Source: Roseobacter sp. (GTDB lineage: Bacteria > Pseudomonadota > Alphaproteobacteria > Rhodobacterales > Rhodobacteraceae). Taken from it: 64,000 bases of DNA. Each line of letters begins with the position of its first letter. Positions within the stretch are counted from its first letter, which is position 1. Under the pieces are notes generated by a model. That model saw nothing but the letters and a program-made list of their open reading frames with translations. It did not search any database and had not been told where the DNA came from. The stretch is from positions 62,001 to 126,000 of the forward strand of contig PCCY01000037.1 in assembly GCA_002731875.1 (NCBI GenBank). The letters run 5' to 3'. Shown piece by piece: positions 25,702-35,422 of the stretch. Both the position numbers and the translations under genes were made by a program.

Positions 25702-27183
25702 ATGGGCAGACAGGCCGTCCCACTGACTTCGTTAGGTCTGACCGCGAAGAAAGGCGACAACCCTTGGATTACGGGCATCGCAGTGGATAGCCGGCAGGTG
25801 ACGCCGGGGACCCTGTTCGCCGCCATGCCAGGCAGCACTGTACACGGTGCCGCTTTTATCAAATATGCGTTGCAACAGGGCGCGAACGCTGTTTTGACCG
25901 ATGCGGCCGGAGCCGCCCTTGCAAAAGATGCTCTTGCCAAGGCAGCGGTTGCCGTTGTCGTAACCGATGCCCCCCGCGAGGCTCTTTCGCGCGCCGCAGC
26001 ACTGTGGTTCGGAGCACAGCCAGCGACCATGGTCGCGGTGACTGGCACCAACGGCAAGACCTCTGTCAGCACTTTTGTTCGGCAAATATGGATCGAAATG
26101 GACCTCGCCGCCATCAATCTCGGGACCACCGGGGTCGAAGGCGCATGGACGGCTCCGTTGGCCCACACCACGCCGGAACCAATCACCCTGCACCGGACCT
26201 TGGCCGAGGCCAGCGCCAATGGCATTACCCATGCGGCCATGGAAGCATCAAGTCACGGCTTGGACCAACGCCGTCTGGACGGTGTCACCTTGAAAGCTGC
26301 CGGCTTTACCAACTTCACCCAGGACCACTTGGATTATCACGATACTTTCGAAGCATATTTTGACGCTAAGGCTGGACTGTTTGCGCGCGTGCTCCCCGAA
26401 GATGGCGTTGCCGTGATTAACGTGGACGATCCCAGGGGGGTAGACATGGCGTCAATCGCCCGCGCGCGCGGGTGCGAGGTGATCAGCGTAGGTCGGGATG
26501 GGGGGGACTTGCACCTGACCGGGCAACGCTTTGACGCCACCGGGCAGGACCTTCGCTTTACATGGCGGGGCAAGGTCTATCAAAAGCGGCTGAACCTGAT
26601 CGGTGGATTTCAGGCGGACAACGTTCTTCTGGCTGCCGGACTCGTCATCGCCTGCGGAGCCAAACCTGCGGACGTATTTGACACGTTGCCGCATTTAGTT
26701 ACCGTGCGGGGCCGGATGCAGTTGGCCGCGACGCGCGATAACGGCGGCGCGGTTTTCGTCGATTACGCGCATACCCCCGACGCCGTCGCCACCGCGCTTG
26801 CCGCGATGCGCCCCCATGTCATGGGCCGACTGGTCGCTATTGTCGGGGCCGGGGGGGACCGTGACCGTGCCAAACGCCCGTTGATGGGGAAAGCGGCGGC
26901 CCAACACGCCGACCTGGTGATTGTCACCGATGACAATCCGCGCACCGAAGACCCCGCGTCGATACGTGCGGCCGTGTTGCAAGGTGCGCCGCTGGCGACA
27001 GAAGTCGGTGACCGCGCTGAAGCGATCTTGCGCGGGATCGACGCGATCGGCCCCGGCGACGCCTTGCTGATTGCCGGTAAAGGTCATGAAACCGGGCAGA
27101 TAATCGGCGATGACATTTTGCCGTTCGATGATGTGGAACACGCAAGCGTGGCAGTGGCTGCGCTGGATGGGAGACTGGCATGA
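25702..27183 (+). CDS. murE: UDP-MurNAc-tripeptide synthetase (meso-DAP adding)
   Basis: MurE adds meso-diaminopimelate to UDP-MurNAc-L-Ala-D-Glu in the cytosol. The 493-residue ligase has the ATP-binding 'GTNGKT' (115-120), the 'HTTPEP' and 'DYAHTPDA' Mur-ligase motifs, and 'DDNPR' near residue 413, the signature of DAP-specific rather than lysine-specific enzymes. It overlaps murF by 4 nt. Confidence 0.97.
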   Translation: MGRQAVPLTSLGLTAKKGDNPWITGIAVDSRQVTPGTLFAAMPGSTVHGAAFIKYALQQGANAVLTDAAGAALAKDALAKAAVAVVVTDAPREALSRAAALWFGAQPATMVAVTGTNGKTSVSTFVRQIWIEMDLAAINLGTTGVEGAWTAPLAHTTPEPITLHRTLAEASANGITHAAMEASSHGLDQRRLDGVTLKAAGFTNFTQDHLDYHDTFEAYFDAKAGLFARVLPEDGVAVINVDDPRGVDMASIARARGCEVISVGRDGGDLHLTGQRFDATGQDLRFTWRGKVYQKRLNLIGGFQADNVLLAAGLVIACGAKPADVFDTLPHLVTVRGRMQLAATRDNGGAVFVDYAHTPDAVATALAAMRPHVMGRLVAIVGAGGDRDRAKRPLMGKAAAQHADLVIVTDDNPRTEDPASIRAAVLQGAPLATEVGDRAEAILRGIDAIGPGDALLIAGKGHETGQIIGDDILPFDDVEHASVAVAALDGRLA

Positions 27184-28631
27184 GCCTGTGGACAGCAGCA
27201 GAGGCAGCGCAAGCCACCGGTGGCCGCGCTGTGGGCGATTGGCAGTGTGACGGGGTATCTATTGACACCCGTAGCATCGAACCTGGCGACTTGTTTGTCG
27301 CCCTCAAGGATGTGCGTGATGGTCACGACTTTGTGGCCGCGGCCTTGAAAAAAGGGGCAGGGGCAGCGTTGGTAAGCCGGGTTCCCGACGATGTGCCCGA
27401 GGGCGCGCCATTGCTGGTGGTTAGGGACGTATTAAGCGGGCTCGAGGCATTGGGAGCGGCCGCGCGGGCACGCACCCGGGCAAAAGTCGCGGCGGTGACC
27501 GGAAGCGTCGGGAAAACCTCTACCAAGGAAATGCTGCTGGCGATCTTTGCCGATCAGGGGCGGGCACATGCATCGGTCGAAAGTTACAACAATCACTGGG
27601 GGGTTCCCCTGACGCTGGCGCGAATGCCTGTCGACACCGACTATGCGGTGATCGAGATCGGCATGAACCACCCCGGCGAGATCGCCCCGTTGTCCAGGCT
27701 TGCACGCCCTGACGTGGCGCTGATCACAACGGTGGCCGCCGTTCACCTTGAGGCATTCGCCAACGTCGCTGAAATTGCGGTCGAGAAAGCCGCTATATTC
27801 GAAGGCCTTGCCCCGGGCGGCGTCGCTGTGATCAACGCCGATATCGAACATGCCGCGATTCTGATGGCCAAGGCAGTGGACTGTCGCCTGCGTGAAGTCG
27901 AATTCGGTGAACACGGGTTTCACTACAAACTGGCCGAGGTGCTGGTGCAAGGCGACACCACGGTTGTACGCGCCGATGCCGATGGAACGCCGCTTTTGTT
28001 CAAGATCGGGACACCGGGGCGGCATTTCGCGATGAACGCACTCGGGGCGCTGGCTGTCGCCGAGGCGATGGGAGCGGACCTCGCTCTGGCCTCGGCATCC
28101 CTGGGGCGCTGGACCCCCTACAAGGGGCGTGGCGTCCGCGAGGTCATCCATTTGGATGCGGTCGACACACATCTGACCTTGGACCTGATCGACGACAGCT
28201 ATAACGCCAATCCAACGTCGATGGCCGCCGCGCTCGAGGTGTTGGCCGCGTCCGAGGTCACGCATGATATCGGTCGCGTCAGCAAGGGGCGTCGGATCGC
28301 GTATTTGGGAGATATGAAAGAACTCGGACCCGATGAAATCGCTCTTCATGCGGGGCTGGCGCATTTGCATGCCACCCAACAATTGGATGTGATCCACTGC
28401 GTCGGGCCGCTGATGCGGTCGCTGTATGATCTGCTTCCTGCCCACCAGCGGGGGGAATGGGCCGCGACCTCGGATGCGCTGTTACCGGGTCTAAGCGGCC
28501 ATCTGGACAGTGGCGATGTTGTGCTGGCCAAAGGTTCATTGTCGATGAAACTTGGTCTAATCGTTGACGCGATCCGCAAAATGGGCCATCCGGTGCCGAA
28601 CGAGGTGCAGGGCCAGGCCCCTGTCAGATAA
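27180..28631 (+). CDS. murF: UDP-MurNAc-tripeptide-D-Ala-D-Ala ligase
   Basis: MurF adds D-alanyl-D-alanine to complete the cytosolic UDP-MurNAc-pentapeptide. The 483-residue protein has the P-loop 'GSVGKTS' (108-114), 'YNNHWGVPLTL' and 'DDSYNANPTSM', diagnostic for MurF. The start lies in an ATGA overlap with murE, and mraY follows after 17 nt. Confidence 0.97.
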   Translation: MSLWTAAEAAQATGGRAVGDWQCDGVSIDTRSIEPGDLFVALKDVRDGHDFVAAALKKGAGAALVSRVPDDVPEGAPLLVVRDVLSGLEALGAAARARTRAKVAAVTGSVGKTSTKEMLLAIFADQGRAHASVESYNNHWGVPLTLARMPVDTDYAVIEIGMNHPGEIAPLSRLARPDVALITTVAAVHLEAFANVAEIAVEKAAIFEGLAPGGVAVINADIEHAAILMAKAVDCRLREVEFGEHGFHYKLAEVLVQGDTTVVRADADGTPLLFKIGTPGRHFAMNALGALAVAEAMGADLALASASLGRWTPYKGRGVREVIHLDAVDTHLTLDLIDDSYNANPTSMAAALEVLAASEVTHDIGRVSKGRRIAYLGDMKELGPDEIALHAGLAHLHATQQLDVIHCVGPLMRSLYDLLPAHQRGEWAATSDALLPGLSGHLDSGDVVLAKGSLSMKLGLIVDAIRKMGHPVPNEVQGQAPVR

Positions 28632-28648
28632 TGAGTTAGGACGTGTAG

Positions 28649-29731
28649 ATGCTGTATTGGTTGACCCTGCTGTCAGATGGTGGCGATTTCTTCAACCTTT
28701 TCCGCTACATCACGTTTCGAGCCGGCGGTGCATTCCTGACGGCGCTGCTGTTTGGGTTTCTGTTCGGGCAACCCCTGATAAACGTCTTGCGGAAGCGCCA
28801 GGGTAAGGGCCAGCCCATTCGAGACGACGGCCCCGAGGGGCATTTCGTGAAGGCTGGCACGCCGACGATGGGCGGGCTTTTGATTGTGGGTGCCCTGCTG
28901 ACCTCGACCTTGATATGGGCGCGGCTTGATAATCCTTTCGTTTGGATGGTTTTGCTGGTCACGGTGGCCTTTGCCGCCATCGGCTTTGCCGACGATTATG
29001 CGAAGGTAAGCAAGCAGAACACAAAGGGCGTATCGAGCAAGATGCGGCTGTTATTGGGCTTTGTCATCGCCGGTGTCGCGGCCTATTGGGCGGCGCAGTT
29101 TCACCCGGTCGAATTGCAGAACCAGTTGGCCCTGCCGGTCTTCAAGAACACCTTGATCAATCTGGGCTATATGTTCGTTCCGTTTTCTATTCTGGTCATC
29201 GTAGGTGCCGCGAATGCGGTGAACCTGACCGATGGTCTGGATGGGCTGGCGATCATGCCGGTCATGATTGCATCAGGTGCCCTGGGTGTAATCGCCTATG
29301 CAGTCGGGCGCGTCGACTTTACCGAATATCTCGACGTGCACTATGTGCCCGGTACGGGCGAGATACTGGTGTTCACCGCAGGGCTTTTTGGTGGGGGACT
29401 GGGATTTTTGTGGTACAATGCCCCGCCTGCGGCCGTGTTCATGGGCGATACGGGGTCGTTGGCCCTGGGAGGGGCCCTGGGGGCCATCGCGGTGGCGACC
29501 AAGCACGAACTGGTGCTGGCGATCGTTGGCGGGCTTTTCGTGGTCGAGGCGCTGTCGGTGATCATTCAGGTCCTGTACTTCAAGCGCACCGGCAAACGCG
29601 TATTTCTGATGGCACCCATTCATCACCATTACGAGAAAAAAGGATGGGCCGAGCCGCAGATCGTCATCCGCTTCTGGATTATTTCGCTTATTCTGGCGAT
29701 GATCGGGCTGGCGACGCTGAAGGTCCGCTGA
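28649..29731 (+). CDS. mraY: Phospho-MurNAc-pentapeptide translocase
   Basis: MraY transfers phospho-MurNAc-pentapeptide to undecaprenyl phosphate, making lipid I at the inner membrane. The 360-residue polytopic protein has about ten membrane segments and the conserved cytoplasmic motifs '[10 protein letters not shown]', '[15 protein letters not shown]', '[13 protein letters not shown]' and '[11 protein letters not shown]'. AGGAC precedes the ATG. It is the last plus-strand gene before the opposing glutaminase gene. Confidence 0.97.
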   Translation: MLYWLTLLSDGGDFFNLFRYITFRAGGAFLTALLFGFLFGQPLINVLRKRQGKGQPIRDDGPEGHFVKAGTPTMGGLLIVGALLTSTLIWARLDNPFVWMVLLVTVAFAAIGFADDYAKVSKQNTKGVSSKMRLLLGFVIAGVAAYWAAQFHPVELQNQLALPVFKNTLINLGYMFVPFSILVIVGAANAVNLTDGLDGLAIMPVMIASGALGVIAYAVGRVDFTEYLDVHYVPGTGEILVFTAGLFGGGLGFLWYNAPPAAVFMGDTGSLALGGALGAIAVATKHELVLAIVGGLFVVEALSVIIQVLYFKRTGKRVFLMAPIHHHYEKKGWAEPQIVIRFWIISLILAMIGLATLKVR

Positions 29732-29822
29732 CGGCACGGGATAAGTGACGCGGATGTGTGACGTGTTCGCGCGGTCGGGCAGCGTGCCACGACCGGACGA
29801 CCGGTTCGGGAGAGGACGGAAA

Positions 29823-29871
29823 GGGGGCCAGCCCCCATCGCCCTGATAGGGCGATTCCCCCGGAGTTTTTT
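29823..29871 (+). terminator. Probable terminator downstream of mraY
   Basis: GGGGG (29823-29827) and CCCCC (29857-29861) flank a perfect inner hairpin ATCGCCCT-gat-AGGGCGAT (29837-29855), and TTTTTT follows at 29866-29871. It would separate the mraZ-mraY segment from murD. The region may also end the opposing glsA transcript. Confidence 0.5.
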
Positions 29872-29890
29872 CCTCGCAAAATGAAAGTTG

Positions 29891-30802
29891 CTAGAAGATA
29901 GACCAGCCCATTGCCCGGGCCAGGCTGGCCATGGCCTGGGTGCCTTTGAGAGAGTTGCCGTAACGATTGAGCCCCGGCGACCAGACCGCGATGCTGGCCT
30001 TGCCCGGTACGATTGCCAAGATGCCTCCTCCGACGCCTGATTTCGCGGGCAGACCCACCCGATATGCAAAATCACCGGAGCCGTCGTAGTGGCCGCAGGT
30101 GAGCATCAGCGCATTCAGGCGTCGAATACGTTGCGGCAGGATCATACGAGGAAATTTCGGGGTTTCGATCAGGAAGCGGCCTGCCATCGCGAGTTGCCGT
30201 ACCGACATTTCAATCGCGCAGTGGTGAAAATACGTCCCCAGGGCTTTTTCAGGGGTATTGTTGAGGTTGCCGCAAGAGGCCAGAAAATGTGCAAGCGCGA
30301 AGTTGCGGTGCCCATGCGCCGTTTCGGATGCGGCGACGGAGTGGTTGATGTGGATGTTATCGTCACCGGCGGCGGCGCGGACGAACTGGAGTATTTCCGC
30401 CAGCGTATCCCGGGGCTCGCGTCCTGTCAGAATCTCGTCGGTGGTGACGATTGCCCCGGCATTGATAAAGGGGTTTCGCGGGCGCCCCGATTCCTGTTCA
30501 AGTTGGACAATCGAATTGAAGGCCCGGCCCGAGGGTTCCCGGCCCACCCGGCGCCACAACTGGTCACCAGATCTGCCCAAGGCGATGGCGAGTGTGAACA
30601 CCTTGGTTATCGATTGCACGGAGAACGCGGTATCGGCGTTACCTGCTGTGAAGACGTCGCCATCGTCGGTCGTAACCGCGATGGCGAATTGCGCCGGATC
30701 GACACGGGCCAGTTCGGGGATATACGCCGCCACGTCGCCCCAGGTGTCGTTTGCGCGCATGTCATCGTTGAGCTGGGACAAGATCTCTGGCAGAGGGGGC
30801 AT
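29891..30802 (-). CDS. glsA: Glutaminase A
   Basis: The 303-residue serine-dependent glutaminase hydrolyses glutamine to glutamate and ammonia. It has the beta-lactamase-like fold with catalytic S64-x-x-K67 ('FSVQSITK'), '[10 protein letters not shown]', 'NPFINAGAI' and '[12 protein letters not shown]', all family hallmarks at the usual length. It lies on the minus strand between mraY and murD, interrupting the division cluster, and is divergent from murD with a 47-nt spacer. Confidence 0.96.
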   Translation of the reverse strand: MPPLPEILSQLNDDMRANDTWGDVAAYIPELARVDPAQFAIAVTTDDGDVFTAGNADTAFSVQSITKVFTLAIALGRSGDQLWRRVGREPSGRAFNSIVQLEQESGRPRNPFINAGAIVTTDEILTGREPRDTLAEILQFVRAAAGDDNIHINHSVAASETAHGHRNFALAHFLASCGNLNNTPEKALGTYFHHCAIEMSVRQLAMAGRFLIETPKFPRMILPQRIRRLNALMLTCGHYDGSGDFAYRVGLPAKSGVGGGILAIVPGKASIAVWSPGLNRYGNSLKGTQAMASLARAMGWSIF

Positions 30803-30849
30803 GGGAAGCTCCGATCAGTTTCAGAGCTATCGCTAGCAGGAGAATGGGC

Positions 30850-32244
30850 ATGATACCAGTTCAGGGATTGAGCGGCGCGAAGGTAGCTGTTTTGGGATTG
30901 GGCCGATCCGGTCTGTCTGCTGCGCGGGCCCTGCGGGCCGGGGGGGCGGTGGTGGTATGTTGGGATGATAATCCGGCGGCGCGCCGTATCGCGGAGGCCG
31001 AGGGGTTCGACTGTGTCGACTTTTTGAAGCCAAACGCGTTTGAGGCCGTGGCACGGTTGATCGTGTCGCCCGGTATCGCACATCTATACCCGGCACCGAA
31101 CCCTGTCATTGTCGCGGCACAAGATGCGGGGGTTGCGGTCGACAATGATATCGGGCTGTTCTTTCAAAGCTTTGCTACTTTGGCGTGGGATGATTTCGAC
31201 CTGGTCCCCAAGGTGATCGCGGTGACTGGATCAAACGGAAAATCCACCACCTCGGCATTGATCCATCACGTGTTGACACATGCGGGGCGGCCAGCACAGT
31301 TGGCCGGGAATATCGGGCGCGGCGTTCTGGATATCGAGCCTGCCATTGACGGCGAAGTGGTGGTTCTGGAGTTGTCGAGCTATCAGACGGAACTTGCGCG
31401 TAACCTGACGCCGGATATCGCTGTGTTCACCAACCTCAGCCCCGATCATCTGGATCGTCATGCGGGGATGGGGGGGTATTTTGCGGCCAAGCGGCGTTTG
31501 TTCGCCGAGGGCGGGCCAGACCGGGCGGTGATTGGCGTCGACGAGCCCGAGGGGCGGTTTTTGGCGGGCCAGTTGAGCGAAGGGGCAGCGGATGACCGGG
31601 TGATCCGGGTATCTGTGGAGCGTAAGTTGACGGGGCTGGGGTGGCAGGTATTCGCACGCAGAGGGTTTTTGTCGGAGTATCGGCAGGGCAAGCAGATCGG
31701 GTCGATCGACTTGCGGGCGGTGACCGGGTTGCCAGGTGCGCATAACCATCAAAACGCCTGCGCGGCCTATGCGGCATGCCGAACCCTGGGGTTCGCCCCG
31801 AAGGTCATTGAGGCTGCGTTTCACAGTTTCGGCGGATTGCCGCATCGCAGTCAGACCATTGGAGAACGGGATGGAGTGCGCTTTGTCAATGACAGCAAGG
31901 CCACGAACGTTGACAGCGCCGTCAAGGCACTGGCCGCGTTCGAGAGCATTCGGTGGATTTGCGGGGGGCTGGAGAAGGAAGGGGGCGTTGGAGTGCTCGC
32001 CGGTCCGATAAGTACCGTCCGCAAGGCTTACGTGATCGGGCGCGAGGCGGCACAGTTTGCGATGAAACTGGGCGTTGAGGCGGAGGTTTGCGGGACGATG
32101 GAAAAGGCCGTTGCTCGGGCGGTCGCCGAGGCCGAACCGGGAGATGTCGTGCTCTTGGCACCCGCAGCCGCGAGCTTTGATCAATATGATAATTTCGAGC
32201 GGCGGGGCGAAGACTTTGTGGTTCAGGCGCGCAAGCATTTGTAA
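30850..32244 (+). CDS. murD: UDP-MurNAc-L-alanine-D-glutamate ligase
   Basis: MurD adds D-glutamate to UDP-MurNAc-L-Ala. The 464-residue protein has the '[14 protein letters not shown]' nucleotide-sugar loop, the P-loop 'GSNGKSTT', '[10 protein letters not shown]' and 'NDSKATN' motifs. Two in-frame ATGs lie at 30844 and 30850. AGGAG (30838-30842) is one base from the first and seven from the second, so 30850 is the start. Confidence 0.97.
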   Translation: MIPVQGLSGAKVAVLGLGRSGLSAARALRAGGAVVVCWDDNPAARRIAEAEGFDCVDFLKPNAFEAVARLIVSPGIAHLYPAPNPVIVAAQDAGVAVDNDIGLFFQSFATLAWDDFDLVPKVIAVTGSNGKSTTSALIHHVLTHAGRPAQLAGNIGRGVLDIEPAIDGEVVVLELSSYQTELARNLTPDIAVFTNLSPDHLDRHAGMGGYFAAKRRLFAEGGPDRAVIGVDEPEGRFLAGQLSEGAADDRVIRVSVERKLTGLGWQVFARRGFLSEYRQGKQIGSIDLRAVTGLPGAHNHQNACAAYAACRTLGFAPKVIEAAFHSFGGLPHRSQTIGERDGVRFVNDSKATNVDSAVKALAAFESIRWICGGLEKEGGVGVLAGPISTVRKAYVIGREAAQFAMKLGVEAEVCGTMEKAVARAVAEAEPGDVVLLAPAAASFDQYDNFERRGEDFVVQARKHL

Positions 32245-32269
32245 GGCGCGACGCCGGGGCGCTGCCCCC

Positions 32270-32284
32270 GCAGCCTGAGGCTGC
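32270..32284. repeat. GC-rich hairpin between convergent genes
   Basis: GCAGCC-tga-GGCTGC with flanking CCCCC/CCCCCGGG sits between the ends of murD and the flavoprotein gene. It resembles small palindromes that close convergent transcripts but has no T-tract. Confidence 0.4.
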
Positions 32285-32311
32285 TCCCCCGGGATAAAGG
32301 CCATTTGGAAT

Positions 32312-33493
32312 TCAGGTTCTGCAGGCAATGTCCCGCGCTGCGGCCATCGCGGAGGACCAGGCCCATTGAAAATTATACCCTCCGAGCCAGCCGGTCACGT
32401 CGATCGCTTCGCCGATGAAATACAGGCCGCGCACGGTTTTTGATTCCATCGTTTTTGAGGACAGGGCATCTGTGTCGACACCGCCCAGGGTGACTTCGGC
32501 GGTGCGGTAGCCTTCGGTTCCCGACGGGGTCAGAGACCAGTTTGACAGTGTTTCACACAGCGCCTGCAGGCGACTGTCGGACCAGTCGGCGAGGTTGCCG
32601 CCAAGATCCATGTCGGCTGCCAGATAGTCGACAAGGCGGGTGGGCAGATGGTGCGCCAGCTCTGTTGTCAGGTTGCGGCGACCGGAGGCTTGACGTTGGT
32701 CACGCAATGCAGCGAATACGTCTTTGCCCGTCAGCAGATTGACGCTGATTGCATGCCCGGGCGTCCAGTAGCTTGAAGCCTGGAGTATTGCGGGGCCGGA
32801 AAGACCACGGTGGGTGAACAGAAGTGCTTCGTCGAAGGATGTGGCTGCGGCGGTTACGCGCGCGGGTACCGCGGCGCCCGAGAGTGGGGCAAATCGTGCA
32901 TCGGTAAATGTCAACGGCACGAGCCCGGGGCGGGTATCGGTCACGGGGATGCCGAATTGGATCGCTATATCGTAGGCACGTCCTGTGGCACCCATCTTGG
33001 GGATCGATTTTCCCCCTGTCGCGATGACCAGCTGATTGGCCGTCACCCTGGTCGCGCCTTGCGAGGTGACAAGAGACATGCTGAAGCCACTGTCGGTTTT
33101 CCCGATCTGTTCGACCGTGGATTGCAAGCGCAGTTCCACGCCTGCTTTTTGCATCAGGTCGCGAAGCATGGCGATGATCTGTTTGGCGGAGATGTCACAG
33201 AACAGTTGTCCAAGGGTTTTTTCGTGCCATGCGATGGCATGGGCGTCAACGAGCGCGATAAAGTCCCATTGGGTATATTTGGCCAATGCTGATTTGGCGA
33301 AATGCGGGTTGCGCGAGATGAACGCCGCCGGCGCGCAGTACATATTGGTGAAATTGCAACGCCCCCCGCCTGAAATGCGGATTTTCTCGCCCGGGGCCCG
33401 TGCGTGATCGACCGCCAGAACCGACCCTCCGGCGTGGGCTGCGCACATCATGCCGGCTGCCCCTGCGCCCAATATAACCGTATCATAATGCAT
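32312..33493 (-). CDS. BaiN/HI0933-family NAD(P)/FAD-dependent oxidoreductase
   Basis: A 393-residue flavoprotein with an N-terminal dinucleotide-binding motif ('DTVILGAGAAGMMCAAHAG'), 'GEKIRISGGGRCNFTN', which is the family fingerprint, and a C-terminal 'GLYFIGEAIDVTGWLGGYNFQWAWSSG'-like FAD segment (here WSSAMAAA). Members are annotated as aminoacetone oxidases or BaiN-like; substrates are mostly unknown. The ATG at 33493 gives the expected start, though the frame opens 35 codons earlier. It is the second opposing gene inside the dcw cluster. Confidence 0.88.
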   Translation of the reverse strand: MHYDTVILGAGAAGMMCAAHAGGSVLAVDHARAPGEKIRISGGGRCNFTNMYCAPAAFISRNPHFAKSALAKYTQWDFIALVDAHAIAWHEKTLGQLFCDISAKQIIAMLRDLMQKAGVELRLQSTVEQIGKTDSGFSMSLVTSQGATRVTANQLVIATGGKSIPKMGATGRAYDIAIQFGIPVTDTRPGLVPLTFTDARFAPLSGAAVPARVTAAATSFDEALLFTHRGLSGPAILQASSYWTPGHAISVNLLTGKDVFAALRDQRQASGRRNLTTELAHHLPTRLVDYLAADMDLGGNLADWSDSRLQALCETLSNWSLTPSGTEGYRTAEVTLGGVDTDALSSKTMESKTVRGLYFIGEAIDVTGWLGGYNFQWAWSSAMAAARDIACRT

Positions 33494-33613
33494 CAGAAGC
33501 GCTTTGCCCGACCTGCGCGTTTCGGTCAAGTGCGCGTGATGGCGGTTGTCGCGCGGACAAACCGGTCTAGCCTTGGACCTGTGACGAATTGAAATCAAGC
33601 AGGAGACACCGCG

Positions 33614-34141
33614 GTGAACGTATTAGACGCAGGAAATACCTTTCCAAGATTAGCGATCCCGGAGCTTAAAGGCGGGATGCTGACATTGGGGGAGCCGCGC
33701 GGAAACCACGACTGGCAAATGGTCGTGGTCTATCGGGGATTGCATTGCCCGATATGCAAGAAATACCTGGCGACGCTTGAAGGGTTGGTTCCCGAATTTG
33801 CCGAACTTGGCGTCGACGTGGTTACCGTGTCAGGGGACCCGTTGGAAAAGGCGCGCCAAATGGCACAGGATCAAAACCTGTCGCTGGCAATCGGATATGA
33901 CCTGAGTGTCACGCAGATGCGGGAGCTGGGGCTTTTCGTATCCGACCCGCGAAGCCCGCTGGAAACCGACCGTCCGTTTGCCGAACCGGGGCTTTTCGTG
34001 ATCAATGCCGAGGGCGATATCCAAATCATTGATTTGTCAAATGCTCCATTCGCAAGGCCGGATCTGCAAAGCCTTTTGAACGGGGTGAAATTCATTCGCG
34101 ACAAAGACTATCCAATCCGCGGCACGCATGACGATACCTGA
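33614..34141 (+). CDS. Peroxiredoxin-like (AhpC/TSA) protein
   Basis: A 175-residue thioredoxin-fold protein with 'VVVYRGLHCPICKKYL', cysteines C45 and C48. AhpC/TSA proteins reduce peroxides or act as thiol oxidoreductases. The CPIC pair replaces the single peroxidatic cysteine of typical 2-Cys enzymes, as in the 'YRGxxCPxC' redoxin subgroup. The start is GTG at 33614, with AGGAGA 7-8 nt upstream. It lies on the plus strand immediately before ftsW, separated by 111 nt with a strong inverted repeat. Confidence 0.85.
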   Translation: MNVLDAGNTFPRLAIPELKGGMLTLGEPRGNHDWQMVVVYRGLHCPICKKYLATLEGLVPEFAELGVDVVTVSGDPLEKARQMAQDQNLSLAIGYDLSVTQMRELGLFVSDPRSPLETDRPFAEPGLFVINAEGDIQIIDLSNAPFARPDLQSLLNGVKFIRDKDYPIRGTHDDT

Positions 34142-34148
34142 GCTGCTT

Positions 34149-34184
34149 TGCGCGGGGCGTGATAAAACATACTAGCCCCGCGCA
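34149..34184. repeat. 10-bp inverted repeat after the redoxin gene
   Basis: TGCGCGGGGC (34149-34158) and GCCCCGCGCA (34175-34184) flank a 16-nt AT-rich loop directly after the redoxin stop codon. It is very stable but lacks a following T-tract on either strand, so it may be an mRNA 3' end, a processing signal or a protein site. Confidence 0.55.
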
Positions 34185-34252
34185 CCAAATCGGGTTACAG
34201 TGAAAGTTAGATCCCGTAAAGGGGCGTTTTGAGGCAGTGTAAGGCGATATCC

Positions 34253-35422
34253 ATGACAGAAATGGTCTATGGCGCGGTTCCCGTTCGGGATGGGGAACCT
34301 ATTCTTCCAAAGTGGTGGCGGACAATCGACAAGTGGGCGATGTCCAGCATTCTCATGCTGTTTGTCGTCGGCATGTTGCTAGGCCTGGCCGCATCACCGC
34401 CGTTGGCTGCGAAGAACGGTTTCGATTCTTTTTACTATGTGCAGCGACAGGCGGTATTTGGTGTGCTTGCCATCGTGGCAATGCTGTTGACGTCGATGAT
34501 GACGCCTACGCTTGTGCGCCGGCTGGCTGTCGTCGGGTTTTTGGTGTTCTTTGTGGCGCTGGCATTGCTGCCGTTTTTTGGAACCGATTTCGGAAAGGGC
34601 GCGGTGCGCTGGTATTCGATGGGGTTTGCATCCTTTCAGCCATCGGAGTTTCTGAAACCGGGGTTTGTGGTTGTCGCGGCGTGGATGATGGCCGCCGCGC
34701 TTGAGATTAACGGACCTCCCGGCAAAACCTGGTCATTCGCGCTGTGTATCTCGATCGTGCTGATGCTGGCCTTGCAACCCGACTTTGGCCAGGCCTGTCT
34801 GGTGCTGTTTGGCTGGGGGGTAATGTATTTCGTGGCTGGTGCGCCCTTGTTCTTGCTGGTGGGAATGGCCGGGATGGTCGTGGTGGCGGGCAGTTTTGCC
34901 TATTCAAGCTCGGAACACTTTGCGCGGCGAATTGACGGGTTTTTATCCGCAGATATCGATCCGCGGACCCAGATTGGCTATGCCACTGATGCCATCCGCG
35001 AGGGCGGGTTGTTCGGCGTAGGCGTCGGAGAGGGGCAAGTGAAGTGGTCGCTGCCTGACGCACATACGGATTTCATCATCGCCGTTGCCGCGGAGGAATA
35101 CGGGTTGATCCTCGTGATGATCGTGATCGCCCTTTATGCAGTCATCGTTGTGCGTTCACTACTGCGCCTGGTGCGTGAACGCGACCCGTTCATCCGCCTG
35201 GCCGGTACCGGTCTGGCATCCATGTTCGCAGTGCAGGCGATGATCAACATGGGCGTTGCTGTAAGATTGCTGCCCGCCAAAGGCATGACCTTGCCGTTTG
35301 TCAGCTATGGCGGGTCTTCTGTAATTGCCTCGGGTATTGCGGTTGGCATGTTGCTTGCTTTCACACGGTCGCGTCCGCAGGGCCAGATATCTGACCTGCT
35401 AAGCCGGGGCCGGGGCCGGTGA
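34253..35422 (+). CDS. ftsW: Septal peptidoglycan glycosyltransferase FtsW
   Basis: FtsW is the SEDS-family polymerase that extends septal glycan from lipid II with FtsI. The 389-residue polytopic protein has '[12 protein letters not shown]', '[10 protein letters not shown]', 'DPRTQIGY' and '[15 protein letters not shown]'. A TTG eight codons upstream is in frame, but the ATG at 34253 has AAGG upstream and gives the family N-terminus. It overlaps murG by 4 nt. Confidence 0.96.
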   Translation: MTEMVYGAVPVRDGEPILPKWWRTIDKWAMSSILMLFVVGMLLGLAASPPLAAKNGFDSFYYVQRQAVFGVLAIVAMLLTSMMTPTLVRRLAVVGFLVFFVALALLPFFGTDFGKGAVRWYSMGFASFQPSEFLKPGFVVVAAWMMAAALEINGPPGKTWSFALCISIVLMLALQPDFGQACLVLFGWGVMYFVAGAPLFLLVGMAGMVVVAGSFAYSSSEHFARRIDGFLSADIDPRTQIGYATDAIREGGLFGVGVGEGQVKWSLPDAHTDFIIAVAAEEYGLILVMIVIALYAVIVVRSLLRLVRERDPFIRLAGTGLASMFAVQAMINMGVAVRLLPAKGMTLPFVSYGGSSVIASGIAVGMLLAFTRSRPQGQISDLLSRGRGR

